NCBI RefSeq assembly: GCF_000208865.1
Contig: NC_018390.1
Span: forward strand, 785,777 to 849,776
DNA length: 64,000 bases
Source: Neospora caninum Liverpool
Taxonomy: Eukaryota > Apicomplexa > Conoidasida > Eucoccidiorida > Sarcocystidae
Reading direction: 5' to 3'
This document shows, piece by piece, positions 62,801-64,000 of the stretch. A program made the translations under genes and the position numbers. The notes beneath the pieces are model-generated. The model was not told the DNA's origin. It worked only from the letters and a program-made list of their open reading frames with translations, and ran no database searches. Within the stretch, counting starts at the first letter, position 1. Every line of letters begins with the position of its first letter.

Positions 62801-63911
62801 GACGCCACATTTCAGCCACCGCCTTCAGGTATTTTCACTGGAACCTTCTATCGTACCAAGAAACCGTTCTCCTCAGCTCTCTACCGCCGCCTGAAAACAT
62901 GGAATAAGCTCGGACGGCCGCGTGAAGGTAAGTGAAAGAGTCCCAGAGCCCAAATGCGGCCTCAGCTCGGTTGCCAGAGTTAGTTTCAATCCCGTTGAAT
63001 CTTCAGTGTATGACGAGCTGGGGATAGGTTTGTATTATTGGGTTGCCAGTCGACCACCCCTGCATTGCTTTACTCCACCGCTCCGCAGTCCTCAAGTTCA
63101 AAAACCGTGGCATATTGTGGAGCTCTGGGGTAATACGTGCTGGAGCACCACGAGCTCTCGCTAAGGGTTCGGATGACCTCATGGGAAGACCCACAATATC
63201 TGTTCCCTACTGGTTCGGTTTCTTGCATGCTCTAGAACTACCTTGATAGATCTCTGTTAATGAACTTCTCCGGAACGCTATGGCGCGTTGCAGAGGAGCT
63301 TGGGGCTGTTCGATGCTGTCTGTGTGCCACTCAGACATACGCATCCGCCATCTAACTACGGCTATGGCGACAAAACTCCGTCAGAACGTGTTGGAGGCGC
63401 CTGAACAAAACTTGCAGGCTACTTGGGATTTTGCATCTCTGTTTGGTAAGGAGGGAACGCGTTTTGCGCTCTGTCTGAGCTCTGGGCTGGATGTGCAACT
63501 CGAGAACTACGGCCGATGGAGCCTGGCGTGATGCTGTAGGCGGCAAAGCACCCACCAAACACCTCAGCCGTGGAAATTTTGCCACCATGTTCACCTCGGG
63601 CACAACTCATGACCTATATGTAGGTCCCAGGTCGGAATCGCGCTGAAGGATCCACGAATTGAAGGGTTCATTGTGGATCTCTCTTCTGTTGGTTTCGCGC
63701 TTCCTTTTTAGGGCCAAGTCAGGCAAATTTCATTGACTCCTTCAGGGCTGCGGCAGAGGGTAAGTCAACAGTGCAGTAGATTAATTTTTGACTGACAGAG
63801 TCACGACTCACAGCTCTTTTGCTTCTGGCAGTCAGATGGAGCCGACTGTGCAGTTTTGGTCTCAACGTTTCCCTCGTGCCTTCTGTTGTCGTTTTTGGAT
63901 CGCGGACCTAA
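59856..63911 (+). CDS. secreted helix-rich protein of unknown function, eight exons
   Basis: Exons: 59856-59985, 60909-61066, 61600-61654, 61731-62927, 63089-63129, 63418-63445, 63712-63759 and 63832-63911 (stop TAA). Phases at the seven junctions are 1, 0, 1, 1, 0, 1, 1 and agree throughout; total 1737 nt, 578 residues. The start MLPRRLGKFLD leads into a strong signal peptide (hydrophobic residues about 15-31). The large fourth exon encodes roughly 400 residues of mixed helix, with a Trp/Tyr-rich segment (LVWNYYYEHS) and no obvious membrane helix. The small exons after it read smoothly (VLKFKNRG, TWDFASLFGGPSQANF). The 55-nt third exon is needed: joining its neighbours directly would cause a stop after 15 codons. 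The last exon is the least certain and the gene might run on past the window. Entry into the secretory pathway is likely; organelle and role are not known. Confidence 0.75.
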
Positions 63912-64000
63912 GCGGGCGGAACTCGCGTACGCTTCAGATCCTTGCAGCTTGGTGCCTGTCGCCTGGCCACAAAAGTGTGTTGTCCCTGTGTGTGTCGCTT

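Overview
This is nuclear DNA of an intron-rich protist, most likely a coccidian apicomplexan of the Toxoplasma/Neospora/Sarcocystis group (family Sarcocystidae). The grounds are near-50% GC, small exons with GTAAGT/GTGAGT donors and pyrimidine-tract acceptors, long non-coding spacers, several signal-peptide genes including Kazal-type protease inhibitors, and no bacterial gene packing. The species cannot be fixed by reading. All gene models were built by eye by chaining open segments whose splice sites and codon phases agree. No transcript or database search was available.

Layout. Positions 1-3145 (+): the last four or five exons of a helix-rich protein of unknown function. 3.1-10.7 kb: non-coding as far as I can see, with two long G runs. 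10.7-26 kb (-): a Kazal inhibitor locus. A large gene (23635 to 11980, possibly further) carries nine one-domain exons and a threonine-rich, mucin-like last exon, with a tenth Kazal exon beyond it. A compact three-exon gene (25947 to 25117) encodes a signal peptide and two Kazal domains. 28.9-32.5 kb (-): a gene for an OTU-type cysteine protease-like protein, with an apparent one-base frameshift and a 250-bp tandem duplication that copied one of its exons. 33.8-39.9 kb: a tandem array of about 1.24-kb units, next to a stretch of broken reading frames. 40-42.8 kb: nothing convincing.

The last third is denser. 44262 to 42819 (-): a predicted secreted or membrane protein with an RRL (TEXEL-like) motif. 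45477-46705 (+): a 120-residue GATA-like zinc-finger protein. 49541 to 48677 (-): SUMO, in two exons. 53049 to 51823 (-): part of an unrecognised cysteine-containing protein. 54425-56754 (+): a LOG-family ('lysine decarboxylase-like') protein in five exons. 59856-63911 (+): an eight-exon secreted protein of unknown function.

The genes do not form one pathway. The most interesting unit is the Kazal locus. All its domain exons have the same phase (1-1), so modules can be gained or lost without breaking frame. The predicted P1 (specificity) residue differs widely between modules: Lys, Arg, Leu, Ala, Gln, Ser and Pro. Two domains have lost cysteines in informative ways. Together these suggest a broad-spectrum secreted inhibitor made by exon duplication.
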